DNA from: an uncultured Collinsella sp.
Lineage (GTDB): Bacteria > Actinomycetota > Coriobacteriia > Coriobacteriales > Coriobacteriaceae
Length of the DNA: 64,000 bases
Direction: 5' to 3'
Assembly (NCBI GenBank): GCA_900762325.1
Contig: CAAFGG010000028.1
Location: forward strand, 14,663-78,662
Position 1 is the first letter of the stretch. Each line of letters starts with the position of its first letter. Made by a program: the position numbers and the translations under genes. Below are positions 16,376 to 23,595 of the stretch, piece after piece. Below the pieces are notes generated by a model. The model did no database searches, was not told the origin of the DNA, and worked only from the letters and a program-made list of their open reading frames with translations.

Positions 16376-18697
16376 ATGAGCGACAAGGAATTCTGGGAGA
16401 ACATCGTTTCTGATAACGAATTGACTGCCGCATATCGTGCCAGAAACAAAGATTACGTCTACCAGCGACAAAGGGCGGACGCTCTGCTCTCCCTTCAGAA
16501 TGACGGATGGGAATACGTCAGCACATACAAGGATGAGCGGTTTATTCGCGTCCAGAAGCAAAAGCCTCTTGGAGAAAGATTCGAGAACAAGGTTTGGCTA
16601 ATGCTTTATGGCATGGGTTACTCGAAAATGAATCGAGATGACAAATTCGTCATCTCCTATAGCAAGGCAAATCCAGACCTTACTCAGCAGATTGATGTTT
16701 TTGCCGTCGATGACGAGACTGCCATTATCGTTGAGTGCAAGACGGCAGAGAAGGCGTCGAAGAAGGATTTCAAGACCGAGATTGATGCCTATAAGGGCAA
16801 TATCGGCGAAATCATTAAGGCCGTGCGAAAGCAGTACGGGAAAAAGCTAAAGACCAAGTTTATCTGGGCGACACATAACATTGTCTTGGGAGAACAGGAC
16901 AAGACGAGACTTGAAGATGCCGGATTCGAATATTTCGATGAAGAGACTGTTGAGTACTACATCGGCTTAACCAAGCATCTCGGGGTAACGGCTCGTTACC
17001 AGTTTTTAGGCAGGTTATTCAGGGGTAGGAATATCGATGAAATGCCCTCAACGGTTCCTGCTATTAAGGGAAAAATGGGAGGTCATGTTTACTACTCTTT
17101 CTCTATCGAACCAGAGCGCTTGCTGAAGATTGGTTACGTGCTGCACCGAAGCGACGCAAATAGAGGGATGATGCCTACATATCAAAGGATCATCAAAAAG
17201 AGCCGGTTGAAAGCCATTCGGGAGTTTGTAGATGGCGGTGGGTACTTCCCCAATTCTATTATCGTTAGCATCGATGCACCGAAGCGTAAAGGATTGCAGT
17301 TCGATCTAAAGTATTCCGAAACTGATAGTGACACTCAAATCGGAGTACTTCATCTCCCGAAACAATATAGTTCCGCATATATTATCGATGGGCAGCACAG
17401 GCTCTATGGCTATTCCGATTCTGAATACGCTCGGACTAATACCATCCCGGTCGTAGCCTTTGAGAATTTAAGCAAGAAAGAGCAGATTGACCTCTTCATG
17501 GAGATCAACGAGAACCAGAAGGCAGTTCCAAAAAACCTGCGGAATACGCTTGATGCTGATCGACTATGGGTCTCGGACGATTATTCCGAAAGGAGAAAGG
17601 CGCTCCGCCTGAAAATTGCTCAGGAGTTAGGTGAGACTCTTGGATCCCCTTTATACGATCGTGTTCTTATCGGTGAAAATGCAACTACGGATACTCGCTG
17701 TATCACGATGGAGGCTATCGACAAGGGCCTAAGAGAGGGCAACTTCTTTACCGATTTCGATGGAACGACAGCGTCGAAGGTTGGTCTTCTGGATAACGCA
17801 GATGGCGATAATGAATACGCGCGAAATCTGGTCGTTCCATTCTTGATGGAATTCTTTGGCCATGTCAGCAAAGAGCTGAAGCAGGAGTGGGACCTTGGAA
17901 AGGAAGCTCAGGGCATTCTTTCAATCAACACAGGTGTCTATGCACTGCTCCATGTATCAAGCGATATTGTGCAATACGTGAATGACCAAGGAATTGCCAA
18001 TCCCCGGACGCTAAACGCAAAGGCTTTGACAGAGCAGTGTCGGCCCTTTCTTGAGGTAATAGTTGACTTCTATCGAAACATTTCCCCTGAACTCCGCAAC
18101 GAGATAAAGAGGCAATACGGCGATAAGGGTTCAACCAACCATTGGCGTTATCTTCAGAAAGCCATCCACGACCATTTCAACGACTTCAATCCTTCAGGAT
18201 TGAGCAACTGGTGGGCAGATAATTCTAAGGAATATAATGGAGTTTCGAGAGCGATGCTCAGTGAGATTTCCTATCGAGTCAAATCGATCGCTGCTGATAC
18301 TCTCTTGGAGATAAAAGGTCCTCAATGGCGGGCAAATGGACTGCCTGGCAAGCTTGTAATCAAGCTCTCTACAAAAGTTGCTCAGGCAAATGTTGCAAAC
18401 AGAAGCAATGGTGATTTGCCGATCGATACATGGGACCTGGTGACAATGGACGAGTGTGCTGCTATCGCGATTAGCGGCAGCAACTGGACTGATGGCTTTA
18501 AAGAGGTCTACACAAGACCCGAGTTTCTTGGAAAAAGAAGCAAGAAAGACCAGAGCGTCAAATGGATAAACGATATGGTGAAGTACCAAAATAAGCTGGA
18601 CAAGCCAGGTGCAAGCATTACACGTTCAGAATTCGAGTACATTTCATCCATAGTTCAATGGCTATCCCCGGGCTTTGAACTAGGTTCGAGTGAGTGA
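16376..18697 (+). CDS. Mrr-like nuclease fused to DGQHR (DndB/ParB-like) domain
   Basis: A 773-residue protein. Region 65-200 looks like a PD-(D/E)XK nuclease of the Mrr type: E70, D107 in QIDVFAV, and E120-x-K122 in IIVECKTAEK. Region 235-400 is a DGQHR domain, with the name-giving DGQHR at 338-342 and the companion motif FMEINENQKAVPKNLR (374-389). DGQHR domains belong to the ParB/Srx-like fold and are known from DndB of phosphorothioation loci. The C-terminal 370 residues are unassigned. No dndA/C/D/E genes are present. With the adjoining methyltransferase this is a candidate defence module in which modification protects against the fused nuclease. The function is inferred. Confidence 0.75.
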   Translation: MSDKEFWENIVSDNELTAAYRARNKDYVYQRQRADALLSLQNDGWEYVSTYKDERFIRVQKQKPLGERFENKVWLMLYGMGYSKMNRDDKFVISYSKANPDLTQQIDVFAVDDETAIIVECKTAEKASKKDFKTEIDAYKGNIGEIIKAVRKQYGKKLKTKFIWATHNIVLGEQDKTRLEDAGFEYFDEETVEYYIGLTKHLGVTARYQFLGRLFRGRNIDEMPSTVPAIKGKMGGHVYYSFSIEPERLLKIGYVLHRSDANRGMMPTYQRIIKKSRLKAIREFVDGGGYFPNSIIVSIDAPKRKGLQFDLKYSETDSDTQIGVLHLPKQYSSAYIIDGQHRLYGYSDSEYARTNTIPVVAFENLSKKEQIDLFMEINENQKAVPKNLRNTLDADRLWVSDDYSERRKALRLKIAQELGETLGSPLYDRVLIGENATTDTRCITMEAIDKGLREGNFFTDFDGTTASKVGLLDNADGDNEYARNLVVPFLMEFFGHVSKELKQEWDLGKEAQGILSINTGVYALLHVSSDIVQYVNDQGIANPRTLNAKALTEQCRPFLEVIVDFYRNISPELRNEIKRQYGDKGSTNHWRYLQKAIHDHFNDFNPSGLSNWWADNSKEYNGVSRAMLSEISYRVKSIAADTLLEIKGPQWRANGLPGKLVIKLSTKVAQANVANRSNGDLPIDTWDLVTMDECAAIAISGSNWTDGFKEVYTRPEFLGKRSKKDQSVKWINDMVKYQNKLDKPGASITRSEFEYISSIVQWLSPGFELGSSE

Positions 18698-18741
18698 AAC
18701 CCGTTTTCAGGCGGAGCCTTACGGCCCTGCCTGATTTGCAT

Positions 18742-19017
18742 TTAGACGAACTCGCGGCTCATTGCGTTGATGTGGTGACGGATGAGCGCCCGGGATTCGC
18801 CGATGACGAGTATGGACAGCTTATCGAAGCGGACTGTGCAATCGGAGCCATCGGGATTGGTCGCCAGGTATGCCAGAGTCATACGTTCAAGGGAGTCGCG
18901 GTCTATATCTTCATCGGAAAACGTGTTTCCGTCATGGTTCTTAATGTCGCAGCCTACGAAGGCAAGGTCACCGTCGTCGGATTTTGCGATGAAGTAGATC
19001 GAATCTAGCCGCTTCCA
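18742..19017 (-). pseudogene. YraN/UPF0102-like C-terminal fragment
   Basis: The minus strand is open for 91 codons but has no start codon; an in-frame TAA stands just upstream. The reading LDSIYFIAKSDDGDLAFV, then LERMTLAYLAT and VRFDKLSILVIG, follows the order of YraN-type nuclease-fold proteins (IDxIA, FVEVK, AYL, RFDV). The expected ExK is replaced by GCDIK, so even the intact form may be inactive. The assignment rests on motif order only and is tentative. It is convergent with the DGQHR gene. Confidence 0.45.
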
Positions 19018-19062
19018 TTAACAACCTCCACGCCGCTCCTAGGCGGCCTTCGTCCTCCGGTC

Positions 19063-19191
19063 TCAATTGTCTTCCTCGAACTCAGTGGAGCTCATGCAAC
19101 GCAGCGTCGAATGGACCATCGCGCGGTCGTACACCACCTTGATATGCTCAAAGAGATCACGTCGAAATTGTTGCGACTCCCCAACGTTCAT
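19063..19191 (-). pseudogene. IS3-family transposase C-terminal fragment
   Basis: A 42-codon reading ends FEHIKVVYDRAMVHSTL then RCMSSTEFEEDN. This matches the C-terminus of IS3/IS150-type DDE transposases (FxxIExFYNRxRxHSxLGYxSPxEFE). The upstream DDE core is missing, so it is a remnant. It lies near the right edge of the island and is the only visible trace of a mobility gene there. Confidence 0.65.
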
Positions 19192-19378
19192 GACTAACCC
19201 TCTGGAGCAGCGACCGCTCGGATGGGCTGAGCTGCGCCCCAAATCCTAAGCCAACAATTTGATATCCTCATCCGGTATAACGTTTCTTTTACATCAGAGG
19301 CACGTGCACATACACATAAGCACATTGAAAGGCCCGCTGCCCAAGAACTATCCACCCATAGCTTAAGAAGGGTTCAAA
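19192..19378. other. Right end of the island, upstream of the restored phosphatase gene
   Basis: No gene seen. The segment supplies the ribosome site (AGAAGGG, 19367-19373) and the TTG start for the phosphatase gene at 19379. Confidence 0.4.
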
Positions 19379-19825
19379 TTGATAAAAGTACTGTTTATCT
19401 GCCATGGGAATATCTGTCGGTCGACGATGGCTGAGTCGGTGTTTACTGAGCTGGTGCGCCGTGCTGGGCGCGAGGCGGAGTTCGTCATTGATTCTGCTGC
19501 GACCTCGACTGAGGAGATCGGCAACCCGCCGCATCACGGCACCGTCGCCAAGCTGCGCGAGGTCGGGATTCCCGTCGTAGCACATCGCGCGCGTCAGGTG
19601 CGCCGCGCGGAGTATGGCGACTGGGACCACATGGTCTATATGGATAACGAGAACGCCCGCGGCTTGCAGCGCATCTTTAGCAAGGACCCCGATGGCAAGA
19701 TCTCACGCCTGCTCGATTGGACCGATCGCCCCGGCGATGTGATCGATCCCTGGTACACCGGCAACTTTGATGCCACCTACCGCGACGTGCTCGACGGCTG
19801 CACCGCCATGCTCGAGCAACTGTAG
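19379..19825 (+). CDS. Low-molecular-weight protein tyrosine phosphatase
   Basis: A 148-residue cytosolic phosphatase with the P-loop CHGNICRS (Cx5RS, residues 9-16) near the N-terminus and the general-acid Asp in IDPWYTG near the C-terminus. It probably removes phosphate from tyrosine or arginine residues. It starts with TTG at 19379, preceded by AGAAGGG. The first four codons come from the island; the natural start stub is at 15257. The regenerated protein differs only at residues 2-3 (IK for QR), so the insertion appears neutral for function but may change its expression. Confidence 0.92.
   Translation: MIKVLFICHGNICRSTMAESVFTELVRRAGREAEFVIDSAATSTEEIGNPPHHGTVAKLREVGIPVVAHRARQVRRAEYGDWDHMVYMDNENARGLQRIFSKDPDGKISRLLDWTDRPGDVIDPWYTGNFDATYRDVLDGCTAMLEQL
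19391..19416 (+). repeat. 26-bp direct repeat, right copy (attachment-like site)
   Basis: Identical to 15269-15294; lies within codons 5-13 of the intact phosphatase gene. Confidence 0.75.
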
Positions 19826-19861
19826 GCTATCGAGCGCGCGAACCGCGCCATCGGCATACAT

Positions 19862-19985
19862 CGAGGGAGGATTTTCTCCCATATGCAAATCGAGGGTGGA
19901 TTATCTCCCACTTTGAATACGAAATTGCGTCCAAAACGGGAGATAATCCACCCTCGTCACCTAGGCGGGAGAAAATCCTCGCTCG
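19862..19985. repeat. Nested double palindrome (GGGAGATAATCC family), copy 1
   Basis: Outer arms at 19862-19880 and 19967-19985 (core GGATTTTCTCCC) and perfect 19-bp inner arms at 19891-19909 and 19938-19956 (core GGATTATCTCCC) surround a spacer beginning ACTTTGAATACGAAATT. The element can fold completely on itself. A diverged copy lies at 21635-21729. The spacer resembles that in the arrays near 58 kb. Confidence 0.7.
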
Positions 19986-19986
19986 G

Positions 19987-20076
19987 TTACTCGTTGACGA
20001 TCTCGGCGAGCCAGACGTTTAACGTATCGACCTCGGGGCAGCAGAACTTGGCCGTACCGGGCTCGTTGCCGGGCAT
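19987..20076 (-). pseudogene. 3' remnant of a TIGR04076-family gene
   Basis: Reads MPGNEPGTAKFCCPEVDTLN, then VWLAEIVNE and stop: the last 29 residues of the intact protein encoded at 21731-22060 with two differences. Together with the adjoining palindrome it is a partial duplication on the far side of the DUF4143 ATPase gene. Confidence 0.8.
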
Positions 20077-20088
20077 TCGGAACTGGCC

Positions 20089-21450
20089 CTAGACGGGTTT
20101 GACCTCCAGCTTTATCCCCTCGGCACGGGAGTCACCAAAAACATCCGAAAGGGTCCAGATCGCATACAGAGGCAGATAGAGAACGGCGCCGTCGCGCTCA
20201 ACGTTGCCTCTCGAGAAAACAATCCCGCGTTTTACGCCATACTCGGCCGTTTCAAGCACATGGCCGAGCGCGGCGTGCGCATGGTAATAGGAGCCCGATT
20301 TAACCTCAATCGGAACAGCCGTTCCATCCGGTCCGTCAACCACAAAGTCCACTTCACCGCGCTTTTTTGTCTGATAGTAGTAAAGCTGGCGATTTTGGGC
20401 AGCCAGCTGCTGAGCCACCACGTTTTCGTACACGCCGCCGAGGTTGGGATCCTTGCTGTCGAGGTACGCCGCCTGGGCGACCCCGATAGGATAACGGGCC
20501 ATCAGCATCCCGGTATCGGACTGGTACAGCTTGAACTGGGACGGCCGTGCCGTCTTAAGCAGTGGGGACTTGGGCTCGGTCACGATGTCGGTCTTGAGAG
20601 CGACGCCGGCATCGACAAGCCAGACAAAATCTCGCTGGTATTTCTCGTAATGCGCCTTGGGATCTATGGAGTTGAGCACGAAACGCTTGTTCTCGCCCTC
20701 CAGCATGACGGGCAGCTGGTCGAAAATGCTCTGCACCTGGAGCGCGCGTCCGTTCGCGTATTTTGAGATATCCCGACGGTATTGCCCGTTCAGCTCGGAC
20801 TGAAGCTGGTGGACGGACGCCAGATCACCCTGCGTGTCAAGGAATCGCTGCACAACCTCCGGCATACCGCCGACGACGATATAGGTCCTGAAGTTTGCCA
20901 TCATTGCGTCGTGAATATAACCAGGAACCGGCGTCTCGTTGCGGCACGCATCGCGAATCGAGCGCCTCGCCTCTTCGCTCACCCCAATCGCCCAGCTGAA
21001 CTCCTCAAAATCCAGCGGGAACATCCTGAGCTCATGGACGTACCCCACGGGATAAGACCTGACGCCCTTGAATTGGGTCCCAAGCATGGACCCCGAGAAT
21101 GCCCAGCGACAACGGCCGTCCTCGACAAGGAACTTGGCCATCGTCATGATGTCCGGCGCCTCCTGCACCTCATCGATAAATACGAGAGTTTTGCCCGGCG
21201 CTATCGGCTTGCCCGTGAGAAGCGTCACCCTGCTGATGAAGTCATCAGCATCCCTCGCCCCGAGAAGGGCGTCTTTTGCCTGGCGGTTTTCCGCGAGATT
21301 GAGCTCGATATAGGTTGCGTAGTTTGACTTACCGAACTCGCGAATCGAGTAGCTCTTACCGATTTGGCGAGAACCCGTGACGAACAACGCCTTTCGTTCA
21401 ATGGATCCCTGCCAACAATCAAGCTCATCAGCGATTTTCCTGCGCAACAT
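20089..21450 (-). CDS. AAA ATPase with DUF4143 domain
   Basis: A 453-residue ATPase of the AAA_14/DUF4143 family. Walker A reads TGSRQIGKS and Walker B reads LVFIDEVQEA; the C-terminal DUF4143 region ends in a PD-(D/E)XK-like GEVDFVVD...PIEVKSG. The biological role of these proteins is poorly known. The ATG at 21448-21450 is preferred (GGGAG 5 bp upstream); another in-frame ATG lies 12 bp earlier at 21460-21462. The gene sits alone between two copies of a palindrome plus TIGR04076 3' end, which points to insertion as a mobile single-gene cargo. Three direct repeats lie upstream. Confidence 0.88.
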   Translation of the reverse strand: MLRRKIADELDCWQGSIERKALFVTGSRQIGKSYSIREFGKSNYATYIELNLAENRQAKDALLGARDADDFISRVTLLTGKPIAPGKTLVFIDEVQEAPDIMTMAKFLVEDGRCRWAFSGSMLGTQFKGVRSYPVGYVHELRMFPLDFEEFSWAIGVSEEARRSIRDACRNETPVPGYIHDAMMANFRTYIVVGGMPEVVQRFLDTQGDLASVHQLQSELNGQYRRDISKYANGRALQVQSIFDQLPVMLEGENKRFVLNSIDPKAHYEKYQRDFVWLVDAGVALKTDIVTEPKSPLLKTARPSQFKLYQSDTGMLMARYPIGVAQAAYLDSKDPNLGGVYENVVAQQLAAQNRQLYYYQTKKRGEVDFVVDGPDGTAVPIEVKSGSYYHAHAALGHVLETAEYGVKRGIVFSRGNVERDGAVLYLPLYAIWTLSDVFGDSRAEGIKLEVKPV

Positions 21451-21473
21451 AAGCTCTCCCATCGCCTCGATAA

Positions 21474-21551
21474 ATGAAATGCAGATATTAATATCGACTA
21501 TTATCGATGAAATGCAGAGATTTTAAGTACAGAAATTAGATGAAATGCAGA
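21474..21551 (-). promoter_or_regulatory. Three ATGAAATGCAGA repeats at 33-bp spacing
   Basis: The 12-mer ATGAAATGCAGA starts at 21474, 21507 and 21540, exactly 33 bp apart (about three helical turns), in AT-rich DNA directly upstream of the DUF4143 ATPase gene. Copies two and three extend to GATGAAATGCAGA followed by A/G-rich ATTT. Likely operator or iteron sites bound on one DNA face; the binding protein is unknown. Confidence 0.65.
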
Positions 21552-21634
21552 AATTTGAGCTTACTCGCGCACAGAACAACGACGCGTGCGTCTAAGCATG
21601 GGCATAAGTGAGGTCGGGATTCTCGCATACAAAT

Positions 21635-21729
21635 CGAGCGAGGACTATCTCCCACTTTGAGTGCGAAATTGCGCCCAAAACGGAAGATAATCCACGCTCG
21701 ATATTTCGACGGGAGAAAATCCTCGCTCG
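21635..21729. repeat. Nested palindrome (GGGAGATAATCC family), copy 2
   Basis: Arms CGAGCGAGGACTATCTCCC (21635-21653) and GGAAGATAATCCACGCTCG (21682-21700), then GGGAGAAAATCCTCGCTCG (21711-21729). It lacks the intact outer left arm of copy 1. It ends one base before the TIGR04076 stop codon, as copy 1 does for the remnant. Confidence 0.65.
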
Positions 21730-21730
21730 G

Positions 21731-22060
21731 TTACTCGTCGACGATCTCGGCAAGCCAGACGTTCAGAGTATCGACCTCGGGACAGCAGAACTTTGCCGTG
21801 CCGGGCTCGTTACCGGGCACGGTTCCGCCGTAGCGCAGGATGTCGATATAGGGAAAGCCCACGTGACATGCCATGGAACACATCTTGCCGCGGTCGCGGT
21901 CGAAGTCGAAGACGTCACCCGGCTTGTGCCCGTGATGGCAGCGGCATGTGCCCAGCTGGTCCACGCAGCTAATGCGAATACGTGGGCGCTTGCCACGCGG
22001 TGCGCCGAGCGGCTTGTTCTCGCCCGCAGGCTTGACGCCGCTCTCGTCGGCGTTACTCAT
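21731..22060 (-). CDS. TIGR04076 family protein
   Basis: A 109-residue cytosolic protein of unknown function. Features typical of the family are GHKPGDVFDFDRDRGKMCSM (about 46-65), FPYIDILRYGG and the C-terminal Cys pair. The Cys-rich content (CRCHH, MCSMAC, FCCPE) suggests metal binding or redox chemistry. The ATG at 22058-22060 overlaps the pdxK stop by 8 bp (ATGAGTAA), so the two are translationally coupled. A further in-frame TTG two codons upstream is less likely. Confidence 0.75.
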   Translation of the reverse strand: MSNADESGVKPAGENKPLGAPRGKRPRIRISCVDQLGTCRCHHGHKPGDVFDFDRDRGKMCSMACHVGFPYIDILRYGGTVPGNEPGTAKFCCPEVDTLNVWLAEIVDE

Positions 22061-22877
22061 GGTCAATCACATCCAGGCAGGCCTCGATGGGAAGGCCGGC
22101 GGACTTATCCTCCTGGTCGGCATTGCGCTCGATGAGCTCCGCTACCACACGCATGGCATCGCTCGTCGCGCGCTGTAGGCTCCAACCGGCCATAACGCGG
22201 CCGACAAGCACCGCCGAGAACGTGTCGCCCGTGCCCGGGAAGTAGACCGGTATCAGGTCGAAGGGAATCGTAAAGTACTCCCCCGCCACATGGTCGTAAC
22301 CGATGACGACATTCGCACCGTCGACCACAGCGCTCGTAATGACCACCGACTTGGCGCCCAGGACACGCACGGCATCCACAAGAGCGCGGCCCTCATCAGG
22401 CGTGATTTGCTCGGCAATGGGCCTATCGGCAAGCAGGCACGCCTCGGTATAGTTGGGCACCGCGTAGTCTGCGCACTCCAGCAGGTGCCGCATAAGGCCA
22501 ATCGTGGACTCGGGCACGCCCGCATAGAGCTTGCCGTTGTCGCCCATGATGGGGTCAACGAACACCTTGGTGCCCTTTTGCGCACGGCGGTGGCAAAAGT
22601 CCGAGATGATGCGCGTCTCTTCCTCGGTCACGATAAAGCCGGTGGAGATGGCGTCAAACTCAAAGCCGAGCTCCTCCCAGATAGCGAGGCTCTGGCGCAC
22701 GTACTCGGTGGTGTCGTGGATGTAGAACTTGGGATAGTTGAGTGTATCGGACACCAGCGCCGTCGGCAGGTTGTGGATGCGATAGCCCATGTGCGACAGC
22801 ACCGGCAGCATGGCGGAGAGCGCGACCTTGCCGTAGCCGCACATATCGTTGATCAGCAGCAGCTGAGTGTTCTTCAT
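22053..22877 (-). CDS. Pyridoxal/pyridoxamine kinase (PdxK/PdxY type)
   Basis: A ribokinase-fold enzyme, 274 residues, that phosphorylates vitamin B6 vitamers in the salvage pathway. The N-terminal segment NDMCGYGKVALSAMLPVLS binds substrate, VFVDPIMGDNGKLY lies mid-protein, and the catalytic anion hole and Asp are in FPGTGDTFSA. The Cys-containing NDMCGYGK start is typical of clostridial and actinobacterial members. It overlaps the TIGR04076 gene, with which it is probably cotranscribed. The ATG at 22875-22877 is preceded by GGGGGGA. Confidence 0.9.
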   Translation of the reverse strand: MKNTQLLLINDMCGYGKVALSAMLPVLSHMGYRIHNLPTALVSDTLNYPKFYIHDTTEYVRQSLAIWEELGFEFDAISTGFIVTEEETRIISDFCHRRAQKGTKVFVDPIMGDNGKLYAGVPESTIGLMRHLLECADYAVPNYTEACLLADRPIAEQITPDEGRALVDAVRVLGAKSVVITSAVVDGANVVIGYDHVAGEYFTIPFDLIPVYFPGTGDTFSAVLVGRVMAGWSLQRATSDAMRVVAELIERNADQEDKSAGLPIEACLDVIDHE

Positions 22878-22943
22878 GAGAGTCCCCCCTTAGTTCGGGC
22901 GCGGCGCAGCAGCGCCACAGTGCGACTAAGTGTAGCGCAGGGA

Positions 22944-22990
22944 GCGTTTGCAGCGTCGAGCGGTTACGGCGTTTGGTAAAACGCCGTAAC
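22944..22990. repeat. Conserved 17-mer plus covarying hairpin, copy 2
   Basis: GCGTTTGCAGCGTCGAG (22944-22960), a 2-nt linker, then a 12-bp stem (GTTACGGCGTTT with AAACGCCGTAAC) around a GGTA loop. Relative to copy 1 at 5813-5858 the inner stem changes from CGG to GCG with matching changes on the other arm. It lies between the divergent pdxK and marR genes. Confidence 0.6.
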
Positions 22991-23007
22991 TTAATAAGTT
23001 TGGTACC

Positions 23008-23070
23008 TTGACATTTATTTCTCACGCTCCTAGATTAGTTAGGCACAAAACAATTCATCTACCTAACTAA
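23008..23070 (+). promoter_or_regulatory. marR-exporter promoter with 9-bp inverted-repeat operator
   Basis: TTGACA (23008-23013), exactly 17 bp, then TAGATT (23031-23036). A perfect inverted repeat, TTAGTTAGG (23035-23043) and CCTAACTAA (23062-23070), overlaps the -10 box and the start region. This is a classical place for MarR autorepression. A ribosome site (AAAGGAG) follows. Confidence 0.7.
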
Positions 23071-23091
23071 AGAAAGGAGCGAAGATTAGAT

Positions 23092-23595
23092 ATGTGTGTT
23101 GAACCACACGCCCATCCGCATAAACCCGGCGACGACCCCTCGCAGCCGGTAGACGAGCCCGAGACTCAGTCCAAGGAGGACCGTCTCGCCAAGAGAATCC
23201 TCCATGGGCTGGGGTTTTGCGGCCATTACATGCATTTTCACGGCGGCGGCATATCTGGCAAGGCGCCCATCGTCTGCCTGCTCGCCAAGCAGCCGACCGG
23301 CGAGCTGTCCCAACAGGAGCTCGGCATGCACTTCGACCTCAAGCCGGGGTCCCTTTCCGAGATTCTGTCCAAGCTCGAACTGGGCGGTCTTATCGAGCGC
23401 AGTCGCAATCCCAAAGACCGTCGGCAGCTCACCATCCGCCTGACCGATGCGGGATGGGAAAAGGCCCGCGTTGAGCAGGCGGCCCGCATCCGCTTTAGAG
23501 AGCAGGCCTTTAGCGCGCTCACCCACGACGAGCGCGAGCAGCTCGCCGAAATGCTCGAGAAAATCCGTGTAACCTGGGAGGAACTGGATGATTAA
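23092..23595 (+). CDS. MarR-family transcriptional regulator
   Basis: A 167-residue winged-helix repressor. The N-terminal 30 residues are polar; the HTH (ELSQQELGMHFDLKPGSLSE) and wing (LIERSRNPKDRRQLTIRLTD) follow the MarR pattern, including the DxRxxxxxLT signature. A His/Cys-rich stretch (FCGHYMHFHGGG) could sense metal or redox state. It overlaps the first exporter gene by 8 bp, so it very likely controls that operon and itself through the inverted repeat at 23035-23070. Confidence 0.9.
   Translation: MCVEPHAHPHKPGDDPSQPVDEPETQSKEDRLAKRILHGLGFCGHYMHFHGGGISGKAPIVCLLAKQPTGELSQQELGMHFDLKPGSLSEILSKLELGGLIERSRNPKDRRQLTIRLTDAGWEKARVEQAARIRFREQAFSALTHDEREQLAEMLEKIRVTWEELDD

Larger units (their letters stand above)
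15295..19390 (+). mobile_element. Genomic island carrying a methyltransferase and nuclease-DGQHR system
   Basis: This segment of about 4.1 kb lies between direct repeats inside the phosphatase gene. Its codon use (many AAT, ATT, AGA and CGA codons) is unlike the GC-rich flanks. Cargo is a D12-class adenine methyltransferase and a large nuclease/DGQHR protein, followed by a YraN-like fragment and an IS3 transposase fragment. The right end restores the phosphatase gene with a new start (TTG) and ribosome site. No integrase is visible, so it is either a decayed element, mobilised in trans, or placed by homologous exchange. Confidence 0.7.

Noticed and set aside
16376..18697. A DndB protein of a phosphorothioation system
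   Set aside because: Only the DGQHR motif is shared; there are no dndA, C, D or E genes and the protein has an added nuclease-like domain.
18694..19008. A plus-strand gene after the DGQHR gene, overlapping its stop
   Set aside because: The minus strand over the same bases gives a much more protein-like sequence with YraN-type motif order; the plus frame has no recognisable features.
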